Source of the DNA: Bacillus sp. A301a_S52
Lineage (GTDB): Bacteria; Bacillota; Bacilli; Bacillales; Salisediminibacteriaceae
DNA length: 64,000 nucleotides
Reading direction: 5' to 3'
Assembly (NCBI GenBank): GCA_024701455.1
Contig: JABXYP010000001.1
Coordinates: forward strand, 2,608,001 to 2,672,000
The translations under genes were made by a program, and so were the position numbers. Positions 1-8,964 of this stretch are shown here, piece by piece (within the stretch, counting starts at the first letter, position 1; each line of letters opens with the position of its first letter). A model generated the notes under the pieces. The model did not search any database. It was not told the origin of the DNA and saw only the letters and a list, made by a program, of their open reading frames with translations.

Positions 1-20
1 ACAGCTATTAACGTGTTCAT
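1..20 (-). CDS. rseP: RseP/RasP site-2 metalloprotease, first codons only
   Basis: An ATG at 20 reads M-N-T-L-I-A before the window ends, preceded by a purine-rich AAAGGGTG ribosome site that abuts the dxr stop codon. RasP (RseP) proteins of Bacillus begin very similarly, and rasP directly follows dxr in B. subtilis. RasP is the membrane zinc protease that cuts anti-sigma factors and signal-peptide remnants. Only six codons are visible, so the call rests on synteny plus this short match. Confidence 0.5.
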
Positions 21-36
21 TGTTATACCACACCCT

Positions 37-1185
37 TTAGCTTAAATAGGATAAAACGTCTGATCGTACTTCTTTATCTGCCGAAACGATGTCTTCTAGT
101 GACGGGTTACTGATTGGGGTGTGTCTATGGAGTGCCTTTTCCACGAAAACTTCAATATCAAGAAATGATATTCTACCTTCAAGGAACAGTGAGACAGCAA
201 CCTCGTTTGCAGCATTCAACACTGCAGGAGCAATCCCTCCTGCCCTGCCAGCTTCGAAGGCCATTTTCAAGCATCTAAAGCGATCGAAATCCATCTTTTC
301 AAAATGTAACGTGCCAACTTCCCATAATTTTAACCTGTCTCCCCCTTTTAAATCAAGCCTGTTAGGCTCTGAAAGGGCATATTGAATCGGCACTCTCATA
401 TCAGGAGTGCCTAAATGGGCAAGTATACTACCGTCAATATATTCAACCATAGAATGAATAATACTCTCTTTGTGAAGTAATACATCAATATCATCATATG
501 CCATATCAAAGAGCCACTTTGCTTCGATGACTTCTAAACCTTTATTCATCATGGTCGCTGAATCTATCGTAATCTTGGCTCCCATATTCCAGTTTGGATG
601 GTTCAACGCATCTTTCACTGTGACATCCTTCAATTCTTCACGTGCACGATCTCTAAAACTCCCACCTGATGCCGTTAGAATGAGTTTAGCAACCTCTTTT
701 TCCTTATTACCATGTAAGCATTGGGCAATAGCTGAATGCTCACTATCCACTGGAATAAGACGGGTACCATATTTTTCACTTAACGCTGTGACGATATTCC
801 CTGCCATAACAAGTGTTTCTTTATTCGCTATAGCCACATCTTTCCCAGATTTTATTGCTTTTATAGTAGGTTCAAGGCCAACACGCCCCATAACCGCATT
901 AACAAGAATATCTGCTTCACCATAAACAGCTGCTTCTGTTAATCCCTCTAGTCCGGACATAATTTCTGCTTTATAACTGATGTGTTCCTTAACTTCTTGA
1001 GCTACCGCTTCAGACTGAACACTAATTACTTTGGGTTTAAATTCTTCTATCTGCTTAATACCCACTTTAAAATTCGATCCAAAACTCAAGGCTTCTAAAC
1101 TGAATTCCTCTGGGTGGGAGCGTATAACATTAAGTGTTTGAACACCTATAGATCCTGTAGATCCAATAAGATTGATTTTCCTCAT
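37..1185 (-). CDS. dxr: 1-deoxy-D-xylulose 5-phosphate reductoisomerase
   Basis: Dxr (IspC) converts DXP to 2-C-methyl-D-erythritol 4-phosphate with NADPH, the committed step of the MEP isoprenoid pathway in the cytosol. The N-terminus carries the nucleotide-binding GSTGSIG loop. The metal and substrate motifs VDSEHSA, TASGGSFR and the NHPNWNMG...DSATMMNKGLE block are all present. At about 382 residues it is full length. I take the ATG at 1185, nine bases after GGAG, over a GTG one codon earlier. It lies downstream of uppS and cdsA and feeds UppS with prenyl precursors. Confidence 0.97.
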   Translation of the reverse strand: MRKINLIGSTGSIGVQTLNVIRSHPEEFSLEALSFGSNFKVGIKQIEEFKPKVISVQSEAVAQEVKEHISYKAEIMSGLEGLTEAAVYGEADILVNAVMGRVGLEPTIKAIKSGKDVAIANKETLVMAGNIVTALSEKYGTRLIPVDSEHSAIAQCLHGNKEKEVAKLILTASGGSFRDRAREELKDVTVKDALNHPNWNMGAKITIDSATMMNKGLEVIEAKWLFDMAYDDIDVLLHKESIIHSMVEYIDGSILAHLGTPDMRVPIQYALSEPNRLDLKGGDRLKLWEVGTLHFEKMDFDRFRCLKMAFEAGRAGGIAPAVLNAANEVAVSLFLEGRISFLDIEVFVEKALHRHTPISNPSLEDIVSADKEVRSDVLSYLS

Positions 1186-1280
1186 CACATCTTACTCCTA
1201 ACAAAAAAATATTCTACGTTATTGATTCCATCACTTACCAACACCTTATGCTCTTCTCATCTGGCTGAAACAACTCTATG

Positions 1281-2075
1281 TTAAAGAAAACCGAGCAAAT
1301 AGATAATTGGCATGACAAAAATTAAGCTGTCAAAACGGTCAAGAATGCCTCCGTGACCTGGTAATACCTGACCAGAATCTTTAACAGCGTAATGCCGTTT
1401 AAATGCTGATTCTACTAAATCCCCTAACTGTCCTGCTAGAGAAACAACAATCATAAACAATACAGTCGTCATCCATGTAGAAAATACCGGGAAAAAGACT
1501 ACATAGATACTACCGATTAAAAGGGCTAACAATGTACCGCCTATCGAACCTTCAATCGTCTTTTTAGGGCTAATTTCTGGCCATAATTTATGCTTTCCAA
1601 AGCGGCGTCCAGTAAAATAGGCTCCAGAATCTGTTGACCATACAATAATTAAAATAAAGAAAATCATCGCTAGTCCATTTTCTAAAAAACGAGCGTGCAT
1701 AAAATAATGAAAGCCAAACCCTACGTACACAGAAGCTAACACGACAAAGCCAGCTTCATCAAACGTGAATTTATTTTTAGTAATAACCGTTAATGCAAGT
1801 AAGACGATAATGAGCAGTAGAAACAGCTCCAATCGCTCAAGGTGAACCCAGTCAAACACCCCTATAACATTCTCCGGTATTAATAAAAGCCACATAAATA
1901 ACATTCCTGCAATCCCCCGAATACTTAACGGATGGATTCTTTTCATCCTCAACAATTCCCACATACCGATCGTTGCTAAAGCGATCATAACAAGAGTGAA
2001 CGGAAGGTTACCTAGAATAATAAGGGTAACAAAAGCTGCTCCTGCAATGACACCTGTAATAACTCGCTGCTTCAT
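1281..2075 (-). CDS. cdsA: phosphatidate cytidylyltransferase
   Basis: CdsA makes CDP-diacylglycerol from phosphatidic acid and CTP, the branch point for membrane phospholipids. The 264-residue protein is polytopic, with about seven to eight hydrophobic segments. Near the C-terminus it has the CDP-alcohol signature: DSGAYFTGRRFGKHK, then SPKKTIEGSIGG, and finally GHGGILDRFDS. A clear GGGAGG ribosome site precedes the ATG. It sits 12 bases after uppS, so the two are probably co-transcribed. Confidence 0.96.
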   Translation of the reverse strand: MKQRVITGVIAGAAFVTLIILGNLPFTLVMIALATIGMWELLRMKRIHPLSIRGIAGMLFMWLLLIPENVIGVFDWVHLERLELFLLLIIVLLALTVITKNKFTFDEAGFVVLASVYVGFGFHYFMHARFLENGLAMIFFILIIVWSTDSGAYFTGRRFGKHKLWPEISPKKTIEGSIGGTLLALLIGSIYVVFFPVFSTWMTTVLFMIVVSLAGQLGDLVESAFKRHYAVKDSGQVLPGHGGILDRFDSLIFVMPIIYLLGFL

Positions 2076-2087
2076 GGTAATACCTCC

Positions 2088-2858
2088 CTATACTCCGCCA
2101 TATCGCCGCTGTCTTTTTTGATAAACTTTGATCGCTTCTTCTAGATGTTCTTGTGAAAAATCAGGCCACAACACATCAGTAAACCAAAACTCCGAATAGG
2201 CAAGCTGCCAAAGCATAAAATTGCTAAGTCGTAATTCTCCACTCGTCCGAATTAATAAATCTGGATCGTGAAGCCCTGCTGTCATTAAATGTTCTGAAAA
2301 GGAGGCTTCAGAAAGATCTTCTATTGCTAATTTGCCATTCTGTACATCCTTAAAAAGAGATTTCATACCATCTATAATTTCAGAACGACTTCCATAATTA
2401 AGTGCAAAATTTAACACCAGTCCTGTATTATTCGCAGTTGCAGTAACGGCTTCATCGACAGCCCTTTTCGTGTAATCAGGTAAGTTATCTCGATCGCCCG
2501 TGATTCTAACGACGACATTTTCTTTTATAAGTATAGGTAATTCTGCTTTCAGAAACCTTTCAGGCAGTCTCATCAAAAAATCAACCTCAGTTTTCGGGCG
2601 CTTCCAATTTTCTGTTGAAAAGGCATAAAGTGTTAAAATACTCACTCCTAATTTATTGGCGTGTCTAACAATTTTTCTGACGACACTCATTCCTTCACGA
2701 TGGCCTGCCACTCTCGGCAACCCACGTTTTTTAGCCCAACGACCATTTCCATCCATAATAATGGCTATATGGTTTGGAAAATTTTCTTTTGTCAATTCAT
2801 CCATTGATTCAGGATCATTCTGGACGCTTTTAAGATGTGCTCTTAACTTATTAAGCAT
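2088..2858 (-). CDS. uppS: undecaprenyl diphosphate synthase (isoprenyl transferase)
   Basis: UppS condenses farnesyl diphosphate with isopentenyl diphosphate in cis to form the C55 lipid carrier for peptidoglycan and teichoic acid synthesis. The catalytic block IIMDGNGRWAKKRGL, the AGHREGM stretch, STENWKRP and the C-terminal LIRTSGELRLSNF/LWQLAYSE motifs are all visible. An open frame extends nine codons further upstream. The ATG at 2858 has GGAGG at proper spacing and gives the usual MLNKL start and 256 residues. It heads the uppS-cdsA-dxr-rseP group. Confidence 0.96.
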   Translation of the reverse strand: MLNKLRAHLKSVQNDPESMDELTKENFPNHIAIIMDGNGRWAKKRGLPRVAGHREGMSVVRKIVRHANKLGVSILTLYAFSTENWKRPKTEVDFLMRLPERFLKAELPILIKENVVVRITGDRDNLPDYTKRAVDEAVTATANNTGLVLNFALNYGSRSEIIDGMKSLFKDVQNGKLAIEDLSEASFSEHLMTAGLHDPDLLIRTSGELRLSNFMLWQLAYSEFWFTDVLWPDFSQEHLEEAIKVYQKRQRRYGGV

Positions 2859-2941
2859 GATATTCCTCCAACATGATCCAATCACTGCACGATGTAGTCA
2901 GTTAAGCAGATCACATAATTAACTCCCTGTGGTACCTTTAT

Positions 2942-2950
2942 ATTCTATCA
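2942..2950 (-). promoter_or_regulatory. candidate sigma-A promoter (extended -10) for uppS-cdsA-dxr
   Basis: On the minus strand the sequence reads TGATAGAAT, an extended -10 element (TG, one base, TAGAAT). The -35 region is poor. It lies about 85 bases upstream of the uppS start and after the frr terminator, so it is well placed. Apart from the terminator at 3118-3146, I see nothing else in the roughly 320-base gap between frr and uppS. Confidence 0.4.
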
Positions 2951-3117
2951 CGAACTAAACTTATGTATAAGAACTTATTCAAAGTTCCCCTCAATAACAG
3001 CCTTTCATAACCATTTATTAGGGAAACAGCATTTACTTTAAAATGGTAAAACCTATCTTCTTTAAACACATTGGTCGCAAACCAGACCATTATCGTTTAA
3101 AAGTAACATAAAGTAAT

Positions 3118-3146
3118 AAAGACCCTCTGTGGAAAAGAGGGTCTTT
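3118..3146 (-). terminator. rho-independent terminator after frr
   Basis: A perfect 10-bp stem (AAAGACCCTC with GAGGGTCTTT) with a nine-base loop lies 32 bases past the frr stop codon. The U-tract on the minus strand is short and interrupted, so termination may be incomplete. It separates pyrH-frr from uppS. Confidence 0.7.
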
Positions 3147-3178
3147 CATTCTCCTAATCATACCACTGTTTGTATAAC

Positions 3179-3736
3179 TCAGACTTCTCTTATTTCTTCC
3201 TCTTTTACTTTAGCTATATCATCAATGGTTTTAATCGTATTATCTGTAAGTTTCTGAACGTCCTCTTGTGAGCGGCGTAATTCGTCTTCCGTAAGATCAC
3301 CGTCTTTTTGCAATTTTTTCAGTTCATCATTTGCATCACGGCGAATATTTCTAACAGCTACCTTTGCTTCCTCTGAGTATCTACCGACAAGCTTGACAAG
3401 TTCATTACGGCGTTCTTCAGTTAGAGCAGGGATTGTAATTCGTATAATATTCCCGTCATTTGACGGTGATAATCCAAGATCAGCCATTTGAATAGCTCTT
3501 TCGATGTCCGATATTGATGATTTATCAAATGGTTGAATAAGTAGCATTCTACCTTCAGGTACTGTTATAGAGGCCAGCTGATTTAATGGTGTCATCATCC
3601 CATAATATTCTACTTGGACTTTGTCTAGTAGAGAAGGGTTAGCCCGTCCTGCTCTAAGTGTGGAAAGCTCTTTTTGATAAGATTCTACTGACTTATTCAT
3701 TTTTTCTTTAGCATTGCTCAAAATATCCGTTGACAT
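3179..3736 (-). CDS. frr: ribosome recycling factor
   Basis: RRF splits post-termination ribosomes together with EF-G. The 185-residue protein has the family's usual length and features: an N-terminal helix with [10 protein letters not shown], the central [17 protein letters not shown] segment, [13 protein letters not shown], and the lysine-rich C-terminal helix with [18 protein letters not shown] ribosome site precedes the ATG. The start lies two bases beyond the pyrH stop, so it is coupled to pyrH. Confidence 0.98.
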   Translation of the reverse strand: MSTDILSNAKEKMNKSVESYQKELSTLRAGRANPSLLDKVQVEYYGMMTPLNQLASITVPEGRMLLIQPFDKSSISDIERAIQMADLGLSPSNDGNIIRITIPALTEERRNELVKLVGRYSEEAKVAVRNIRRDANDELKKLQKDGDLTEDELRRSQEDVQKLTDNTIKTIDDIAKVKEEEIREV

Positions 3737-3738
3737 TA

Positions 3739-4461
3739 TTACTTCCCCCTTATAAGTGTTCCAATGTGGTCTCCAGTTACTGCACGTTTAATATTACCGT
3801 TTTCAGAGATTGAGAAGACAATAAGTGGTATATTATTGTCCATGCATAATGAGGATGCCGTTGAATCCATAACAGCTAAACCGTCTTTTAATAGATCTAA
3901 GTATGTTAACTGTTCATACTTTTGAGCATTAGCGTCTTTTGATGGGTCTGCACTATAAACACCATCGACTTTATTCTTAGCCATAAGGATAACATCCGCT
4001 TCAATTTCAGCAGCTCTTAATGCGGCTGTTGTATCCGTAGAAAAATACGGATTTCCAGTACCAGCAGCAAAGATAACCACTCGTTTCTTTTCTAAATGTC
4101 TAATAGCGCGACGTCGTATGTATGGTTCTGCTACCTGTCTCATTTCAATGGAGGTTTGCACCCTCGTCTGGACACCGATATTTTCTAAGCTGTCCTGAAG
4201 TGCTAGAGAGTTCATAACTGTCGCAAGCATACCCATATAATCAGCGGTGGCTCTATCCATTCCTTTAGCACTTCCAGCCATTCCCCGCCAAATATTTCCG
4301 CCACCAACAATAATGGCTACTTCCACATCTAGAGCAATAATATCTTTAACTTGCTCAGCAATAGATTGAATCATGGTGGGATCTATCCCATAACCTTGCT
4401 CACCAGCCAGAGCTTCTCCACTTAATTTTAACACAATACGATTGTATGTTGTCTCCTCCAT
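3739..4461 (-). CDS. pyrH: UMP kinase
   Basis: PyrH phosphorylates UMP to UDP and belongs to the hexameric amino-acid-kinase family. Diagnostic segments are [11 protein letters not shown], the [10 protein letters not shown] phosphate loop, the [14 protein letters not shown] helix, [14 protein letters not shown] and the [14 protein letters not shown] nucleotide region. An ATG four codons upstream at 4473 is in frame, but its GGAGGG is better read as the ribosome site for the ATG at 4461. It is followed immediately by frr, as in B. subtilis. Confidence 0.97.
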   Translation of the reverse strand: MEETTYNRIVLKLSGEALAGEQGYGIDPTMIQSIAEQVKDIIALDVEVAIIVGGGNIWRGMAGSAKGMDRATADYMGMLATVMNSLALQDSLENIGVQTRVQTSIEMRQVAEPYIRRRAIRHLEKKRVVIFAAGTGNPYFSTDTTAALRAAEIEADVILMAKNKVDGVYSADPSKDANAQKYEQLTYLDLLKDGLAVMDSTASSLCMDNNIPLIVFSISENGNIKRAVTGDHIGTLIRGK

Positions 4462-4520
4462 AGTACCCTCCATTTAAATAAACAATATCATAAATTCTTA
4501 GACAAGAGTAGAGCATCGGT

Positions 4521-4548
4521 ATAATACTTTATTTTAATGAGATAGCAA
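4521..4548 (-). promoter_or_regulatory. candidate sigma-A promoter for pyrH-frr
   Basis: The minus strand reads TTGCTA, 16 bases, TATTAT. It lies just after the tsf terminator and about 60 bases before pyrH. This placement would give pyrH-frr its own transcript. Confidence 0.45.
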
Positions 4549-4557
4549 TTTTTTGAA

Positions 4558-4580
4558 AAAGGGACACATAGTGTCCCTTT
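4558..4580 (-). terminator. rho-independent terminator after tsf
   Basis: A 10-bp stem (AAAGGGACAC with GTGTCCCTTT), a three-base loop and a short U-tract lie 15 bases past the tsf stop on the minus strand. Confidence 0.8.
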
Positions 4581-4594
4581 CCTCAGCATCCCCA

Positions 4595-5479
4595 TTATTT
4601 TCTAACTTGAGACATAACTTCCTCAGCAAAGTTTTCTTCACGCTTCTCCATACCTTCACCAACTTCATAGCGGTAGAAAGTTTTAACTTCTCCACCTTTA
4701 GAAGAAACGTATTTACCAACTTTTTGGTCGCCATCTTTAACAAATGGCTGTTCGTTTAAGCAAATATCTTCAAAGAACTTCCCAAGACGACCTTCGACCA
4801 TTTTTTCAACAATGTTCTCAGGCTTACCTTCGTTTAATGCTTGTTGTTTAAGCACTTCACGCTCATGGTTTGCTTCTTCTTCTGATACTTCATCACGACT
4901 TACATACTTAGGGTTAATAGCTGCAACGTGCATAGCCACATCTTTCGCAACTTGCTCGTCTACATTTCCTGAAAGAACAGTTAATACTCCAATGCGTCCT
5001 CCCATATGAATATAGCTACCAAACACTTCATTTTCGCCACTTTCAACAATAGCAAATCGACGAAGTGATAATTTTTCTCCAATTTTAGCAATTTGGTTGG
5101 TAATAAAGCCTTGTAATGTATCCCCATCTCCATCAAACGCTTGTTCAAGAGCTTCTTCCACAGTTGCAGGCTTATTGCTAAGTATATGGCGAGCTACTTG
5201 TTCAACCATATTAACAAAGTTTTCATTTTTAGAAACAAAATCCGTTTCAGAGTTAATCTCAACAAGAACAGCTTTATTTCCTTCTGTTACGATATGGGCA
5301 AGTCCTTCAGCTGCCACACGATCTGCTTTTTTAGCAGCTTTAGCAACGCCTTTTTCGCGAAGATAATCTATTGCTTTTTCCATATCTCCATTAGTTTCAG
5401 TGAGGGCTTTCTTACAGTCCATCATCCCCGCACCTGTGCTTTCACGTAATTCTTTTACCATTTTAGCTGAAATAGCCAT
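4595..5479 (-). CDS. tsf: translation elongation factor Ts
   Basis: EF-Ts exchanges GDP for GTP on EF-Tu. The N-terminal UBA-like module ([20 protein letters not shown]) is followed by [12 protein letters not shown] and the core [10 protein letters not shown] motif that contacts EF-Tu. The 294 residues match the family. It has a strong AAGGAGG ribosome site. Unlike a simple two-gene unit, it is separated from rpsB by a terminator-like hairpin at 5533-5573. Confidence 0.98.
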   Translation of the reverse strand: MAISAKMVKELRESTGAGMMDCKKALTETNGDMEKAIDYLREKGVAKAAKKADRVAAEGLAHIVTEGNKAVLVEINSETDFVSKNENFVNMVEQVARHILSNKPATVEEALEQAFDGDGDTLQGFITNQIAKIGEKLSLRRFAIVESGENEVFGSYIHMGGRIGVLTVLSGNVDEQVAKDVAMHVAAINPKYVSRDEVSEEEANHEREVLKQQALNEGKPENIVEKMVEGRLGKFFEDICLNEQPFVKDGDQKVGKYVSSKGGEVKTFYRYEVGEGMEKREENFAEEVMSQVRK

Positions 5480-5532
5480 TGAAATTCCTCCTTGAGTACG
5501 TGTAAATGATTTTCATCCGTTTAGTCCCTTGC

Positions 5533-5573
5533 AAAAAAGGGTGATAAAGGGTCCGGCCCTCTATCACCCTTTT
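5533..5573 (-). terminator. strong hairpin with U-tract between rpsB and tsf
   Basis: A 17-bp stem with a single mismatch and a five-base loop is followed on the minus strand by six T residues. It has the form of a complete intrinsic terminator 11 bases after the rpsB stop codon. It may act as a partial terminator that sets the S2 to EF-Ts ratio, with tsf expressed by read-through or from a weak promoter inside the gap. Confidence 0.85.
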
Positions 5574-5583
5574 GAACGAACAT

Positions 5584-6285
5584 TTAAGCAGTTGTTTCTT
5601 CTTCACCCTGGTTTGCTTCAATGATAGCATCTGCCATTTTCGCTGTTAAAAGACGAACCGCACGAATTGCATCATCGTTACCTGGGATAACATAATCAAT
5701 TTCGTCAGGGTCACAGTTAGTGTCCACAATACCGACGATTGGAATATTTAATTTATGCGCTTCAGCTACAGCGATACGCTCTTTGCGAGGATCGATGATA
5801 AATAACGCATCAGGCAAACGATCCATCTCTTTAATTCCTCCAAGGAATTTTTCAAGACGATCCATTTCCTTTTTAAGAAGAACTACTTCCTTTTTAGGAA
5901 GGACATCAAATGTGCCATCTTCTTGCATCGTTTCAAGTTGAACAAGTCGTGCAATACGTTTACGAATTGTGTCAAAGTTTGTGAGTGTACCACCTAACCA
6001 ACGTTGGTTAATAAAGTACATACCACAACGCTCAGCTTCTTCTTTAACAGAATCTTGAGCTTGCTTTTTTGTCCCTACAAAAAGCATTGTTCCACCTTGT
6101 GCAGCTAAATCACGCACGAAGTTAAATGCTTCGTCAACTTTCTTGACCGTCTTTTGTAGGTCAATAATATAAATACCGTTTCTTTCTGTGAAGATGTAGC
6201 GATCCATTTTTGGGTTCCAACGACGTGTTTGATGTCCGAAATGAACTCCAGCTTCTAGTAATTGTTTCATGGAAATCACTGCCAC
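5584..6285 (-). CDS. rpsB: 30S ribosomal protein S2
   Basis: S2 belongs to the small-subunit head/body junction. The protein reads [25 protein letters not shown] at its start (written here as two adjoining family motifs, [10 protein letters not shown] and [10 protein letters not shown]) and contains [26 protein letters not shown] and the [12 protein letters not shown] block. The longest frame starts at a GTG (6294) that overlaps the GAGGAGG ribosome site. The GTG at 6285 is spaced eight bases from it and is the likelier start. A short acidic tail ends the protein. Confidence 0.97.
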   Translation of the reverse strand: MAVISMKQLLEAGVHFGHQTRRWNPKMDRYIFTERNGIYIIDLQKTVKKVDEAFNFVRDLAAQGGTMLFVGTKKQAQDSVKEEAERCGMYFINQRWLGGTLTNFDTIRKRIARLVQLETMQEDGTFDVLPKKEVVLLKKEMDRLEKFLGGIKEMDRLPDALFIIDPRKERIAVAEAHKLNIPIVGIVDTNCDPDEIDYVIPGNDDAIRAVRLLTAKMADAIIEANQGEEETTA

Positions 6286-6398
6286 TTCACTCACCTCCTC
6301 TGGTTTTTAATCCTCCGCCTATGTCATTTTTCGACAAGACTCTAAAGTAAGAGCACCGTTGTCAAAATCCATAAGCGTGTGTAATAACACCGAGAAAT

Positions 6399-6427
6399 AA
6401 TATATCATATCCACCAGCCAATGACAA
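6399..6427 (-). promoter_or_regulatory. sigma-A promoter for rpsB with long structured leader
   Basis: The minus strand reads TTGTCA, 17 bases, TATATT, and TG one base before the -10 gives an extended element. Transcription would begin near 6392, leaving a leader of about 107 bases. That leader holds an imperfect hairpin, GACAA...TTGTC with CTCT/AGAG inside, at about 6311-6341 on this map. Autoregulation by S2 is possible, but I cannot identify a known leader family. Confidence 0.65.
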
Positions 6428-6447
6428 GCGCTCTGATAAATAAATTT

Positions 6448-6975
6448 TTAGTTTTTGTAAAATTTAAGCAGAAGGGCTACTTCTCCTGCCCCCATATCCA
6501 ACTTCTTAGCTATTTCTTGCTCTGTATACCCTTGTTTGCTTAATGATAATACTTTGGAGGTGTCTGAAGGTTCGACAATATCCTCCTTCTCTGAAGAGGG
6601 AAGAGGAGGTTCATACTCAGCAAATTTTGTGTCGCTAGTTTCTTCAACCCGCTCGTTCACGTCTTCTTTATCATTTTTGCTGTTAAGCTCGTCCACTTCT
6701 TCAGTGAAAGGCTCTGTCTCTTTTTGTTCAAATGAAGGTTTTGGCGTGACCACCGGCGTTGCTTTAACAGCGGGGGTTAAATGCGCCATACGCCTTGCAA
6801 GCTTTTCATTATTCTCTTTCATTTCTGTCGTATAAGAAATAAGTAAATCTTCCATTTCTTTTAACGTCTTCTCTTTATCAAGTGGCTTTTGATTATCTAA
6901 ACGTTGAAACAACACGACAATGATAAAGAAGCTAATTAAATGTAGAACAAGACTAATGAGGACTAAATAAATCAT
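6448..6975 (-). CDS. swrB: SwrB swarming motility protein
   Basis: A 175-residue protein with one N-terminal membrane anchor (about residues 3-24), a long charged, low-complexity middle rich in Glu, Lys and Pro, and a conserved C-terminal helix-turn-helix-like tail (VLSLSKQGYTEQEIAKKLDMG...LLKFYKN). This architecture and the position between the motility genes and rpsB match B. subtilis SwrB (YlxL), which promotes basal-body maturation and export activation. A strong AAGGAG ribosome site precedes the ATG. Here it is separated from sigD by two further genes. Confidence 0.85.
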   Translation of the reverse strand: MIYLVLISLVLHLISFFIIVVLFQRLDNQKPLDKEKTLKEMEDLLISYTTEMKENNEKLARRMAHLTPAVKATPVVTPKPSFEQKETEPFTEEVDELNSKNDKEDVNERVEETSDTKFAEYEPPLPSSEKEDIVEPSDTSKVLSLSKQGYTEQEIAKKLDMGAGEVALLLKFYKN

Positions 6976-6990
6976 TGCTAACTCCTTTTA

Positions 6991-7308
6991 CTACCAAGAT
7001 GCATCGAATCGAACGCCCTTGTAGGGGTGTTTAACGACTTTTTCTTCTTCTTCGTCCTGATTTTGTTTATGCTGTCCATCAGACTGGCTATGACCTTTTC
7101 CTGAATCGGCGTCTGCGTCCAAACGATTTTTGTCTTTAAATTCTGTTTCAGTAACCGTTTTTTTTTGTTTAATATCTTTTTCTTCTTGTGCTTGTGCCAT
7201 ATGTTCTTGAGCAACCATTGATCTCTGTTGCATTTGGTCTTGAATTTTACCCGCCATTTGTGTTCTCGGTAACGCGACTTGCATTTCAATCGACCGCAGT
7301 CCACTCAT
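6991..7308 (-). CDS. small conserved flagellar-cluster protein, function unknown
   Basis: The protein has 105 residues. The N-terminus reads MQVALPRTQMAGKIQDQMQQ and is the most ordered-looking part. The rest is highly charged (Lys, Glu, Asp, Gln) and probably disordered, ending in a HPYKGVRFD motif. A near-consensus AGGAGG ribosome site and tight spacing with swrB (15 bases) support it as a real gene. I recall similar short proteins with an LPRTQ-like start in other Firmicutes flagellar clusters, but no function is assigned. A longer overlapping frame (6978-7304) is a shadow. Confidence 0.75.
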   Translation of the reverse strand: MSGLRSIEMQVALPRTQMAGKIQDQMQQRSMVAQEHMAQAQEEKDIKQKKTVTETEFKDKNRLDADADSGKGHSQSDGQHKQNQDEEEEKVVKHPYKGVRFDASW

Positions 7309-7386
7309 TGAAATTCCTCCTGTCCGTTTGAGAATCCCCTATTTCACTTTAGTTATCACTCATTATATCATGACCTCTTAAAAAAA

Positions 7387-8760
7387 TTATAATGGTTCAA
7401 ACGAAATTTCACTTCGATCCAGTTTAAAGAGAACGTGTTCATGTGTTGTGACAATTTTTCTTCTATATTTACCAAAATGTAAATCTGTATTTGCGTGAAT
7501 AGCTTTAATGATTCGAATTTCAGCTTGATCTTGATTTTCGAATAATTCTTTAATCTCATCTAACTTATCTTTTGCACTATTTAATTCTTTGTTCGCATCC
7601 ATTAAAGAGTTTTTAATTTTTAATTTCATCACCTTTTCTTTTGCAGTTAAGGGTGATATTTTTTCCTTATCCACGATATTTTTCAGCAGAACACCAAGCT
7701 TTTGGGTATTTTCTTGTGCTTTAAGCATTTGCGTTTTATATTTGCTTTCAGATGCCACTGCTTCCTCACTTACACCTAGAAAAAGGGTGGTCGGTGTATT
7801 CATATGATTACCCACCTCATTAACCTCAATGCCTTTCCCAGAGGAGATAGATCCGCCCACAATGTTACCTCTGTTCTGATTGCAATAAACAAAACCTTGA
7901 GCCTTAACAGTGCTGTGTAAAATAGATTTAGTGACTTTCACATCTCCCCCAGCTTCGATGTTTGCCTGATTTAAAAATGATGTTTCCACATCACCTTCTG
8001 CTGATATTATCCCGCCACCTTGGGCTACGACGCCTTGTTGAATAAAAATCGAGCCTCCTGCCTTTAATACTGCCGCCTCCACCGAGCCATGTACCCTTAT
8101 ATCTCCTTGAGCCTTAATTTCAAAGCCTGAAGGAACATTTCCTCTAATATTAACATTACCGATAAAATCAATGTTTCCGACTTTCATGTCTACATCCCCA
8201 TTAACTTCGTAAATCGGGAAAACATGAATCACTTTCGGCTCAACTGAGATCTGTCCGTCGATTGTTGAGAATATTTCAAGTCCATCAACCCGGGTGTTTT
8301 TCCCTGGGCGCAGCTTTATATCACGTCCAGGCTTAGCCTTCACATCCTCACCATACACATTAACACCATTTTTTTCTTCAGTCGCTTCTATTTTTTTCCC
8401 GACTAATTCGCCATTTTCAACAGAAGGTATTTCGATAACTTTTTTTAAGTTGATATCTTCTTCCTCGTTTTGTTGAGCGCTACCTTCGTCTTGCAAATCC
8501 TCTAAAATTGACCAAATATATGCATTCTCCCCGTCAATAGGATCGAGCCCTTTAGCAATAATTGCTGGTAAATTTACGTTTCCGGTCACAATTTTTTCAA
8601 TAGTTTCTTCAAAAAGACCATATGTAACGCCATTTTCTTTAACAAATTTTTTTAGATCATCGACTGTCATTTCTTCAGGCAATGGCTGTAATTGTTTTAA
8701 CTTGGCCGACATTTTATCTCTACTTACTTCTATAGTTAAAATCTCGTGTAACTCCTCCAT
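7387..8760 (-). CDS. FapA family polysaccharide-like beta-helix protein (DUF342)
   Basis: 457 residues. A variable N-terminal domain (about 1-155) precedes a right-handed beta-helix made of short glycine-rich turns (about 160-330, such as GSIFIQQGVVAQGGG and GNIVGGSIS). A C-terminal coiled-coil-like helical region rich in Lys/Glu follows (about 345-420). This is the FapA (DUF342) layout. FapA-type proteins act in polar localisation in Vibrio; the role in Bacillaceae is not settled. It lies between sigD and swrB and probably has its own promoter, because a terminator precedes it. Confidence 0.85.
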   Translation of the reverse strand: MEELHEILTIEVSRDKMSAKLKQLQPLPEEMTVDDLKKFVKENGVTYGLFEETIEKIVTGNVNLPAIIAKGLDPIDGENAYIWSILEDLQDEGSAQQNEEEDINLKKVIEIPSVENGELVGKKIEATEEKNGVNVYGEDVKAKPGRDIKLRPGKNTRVDGLEIFSTIDGQISVEPKVIHVFPIYEVNGDVDMKVGNIDFIGNVNIRGNVPSGFEIKAQGDIRVHGSVEAAVLKAGGSIFIQQGVVAQGGGIISAEGDVETSFLNQANIEAGGDVKVTKSILHSTVKAQGFVYCNQNRGNIVGGSISSGKGIEVNEVGNHMNTPTTLFLGVSEEAVASESKYKTQMLKAQENTQKLGVLLKNIVDKEKISPLTAKEKVMKLKIKNSLMDANKELNSAKDKLDEIKELFENQDQAEIRIIKAIHANTDLHFGKYRRKIVTTHEHVLFKLDRSEISFEPL

Positions 8761-8823
8761 CTGAATCCCCCCTCGTTTAACTCTACATATAATTTTACAC
8801 CAACTTGTAATATCTGATGGCTA

Positions 8824-8853
8824 ACTTTAGACAACTACCCAATCATATGTCAA
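8824..8853 (-). promoter_or_regulatory. weak candidate promoter for fapA
   Basis: The minus strand reads TTGACA, 18 bases, TAAAGT, about 65 bases before the fapA start. The -35 is perfect but the -10 is poor. No good sigma-D consensus (TAAA with GCCGATAT) was found here. Further upstream, at 8873-8898, lies a 9-bp hairpin without a U-tract. Confidence 0.35.
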
Positions 8854-8964
8854 AATCAAGGGCATTTATATTGTCATCACCACAATAAAGGTGGTGACTA
8901 TCTCGTAATGCCGCTTTAATGAACAAGGTTATTTCACTCCCCAGGAGGTATTTAATCTGGGTAC

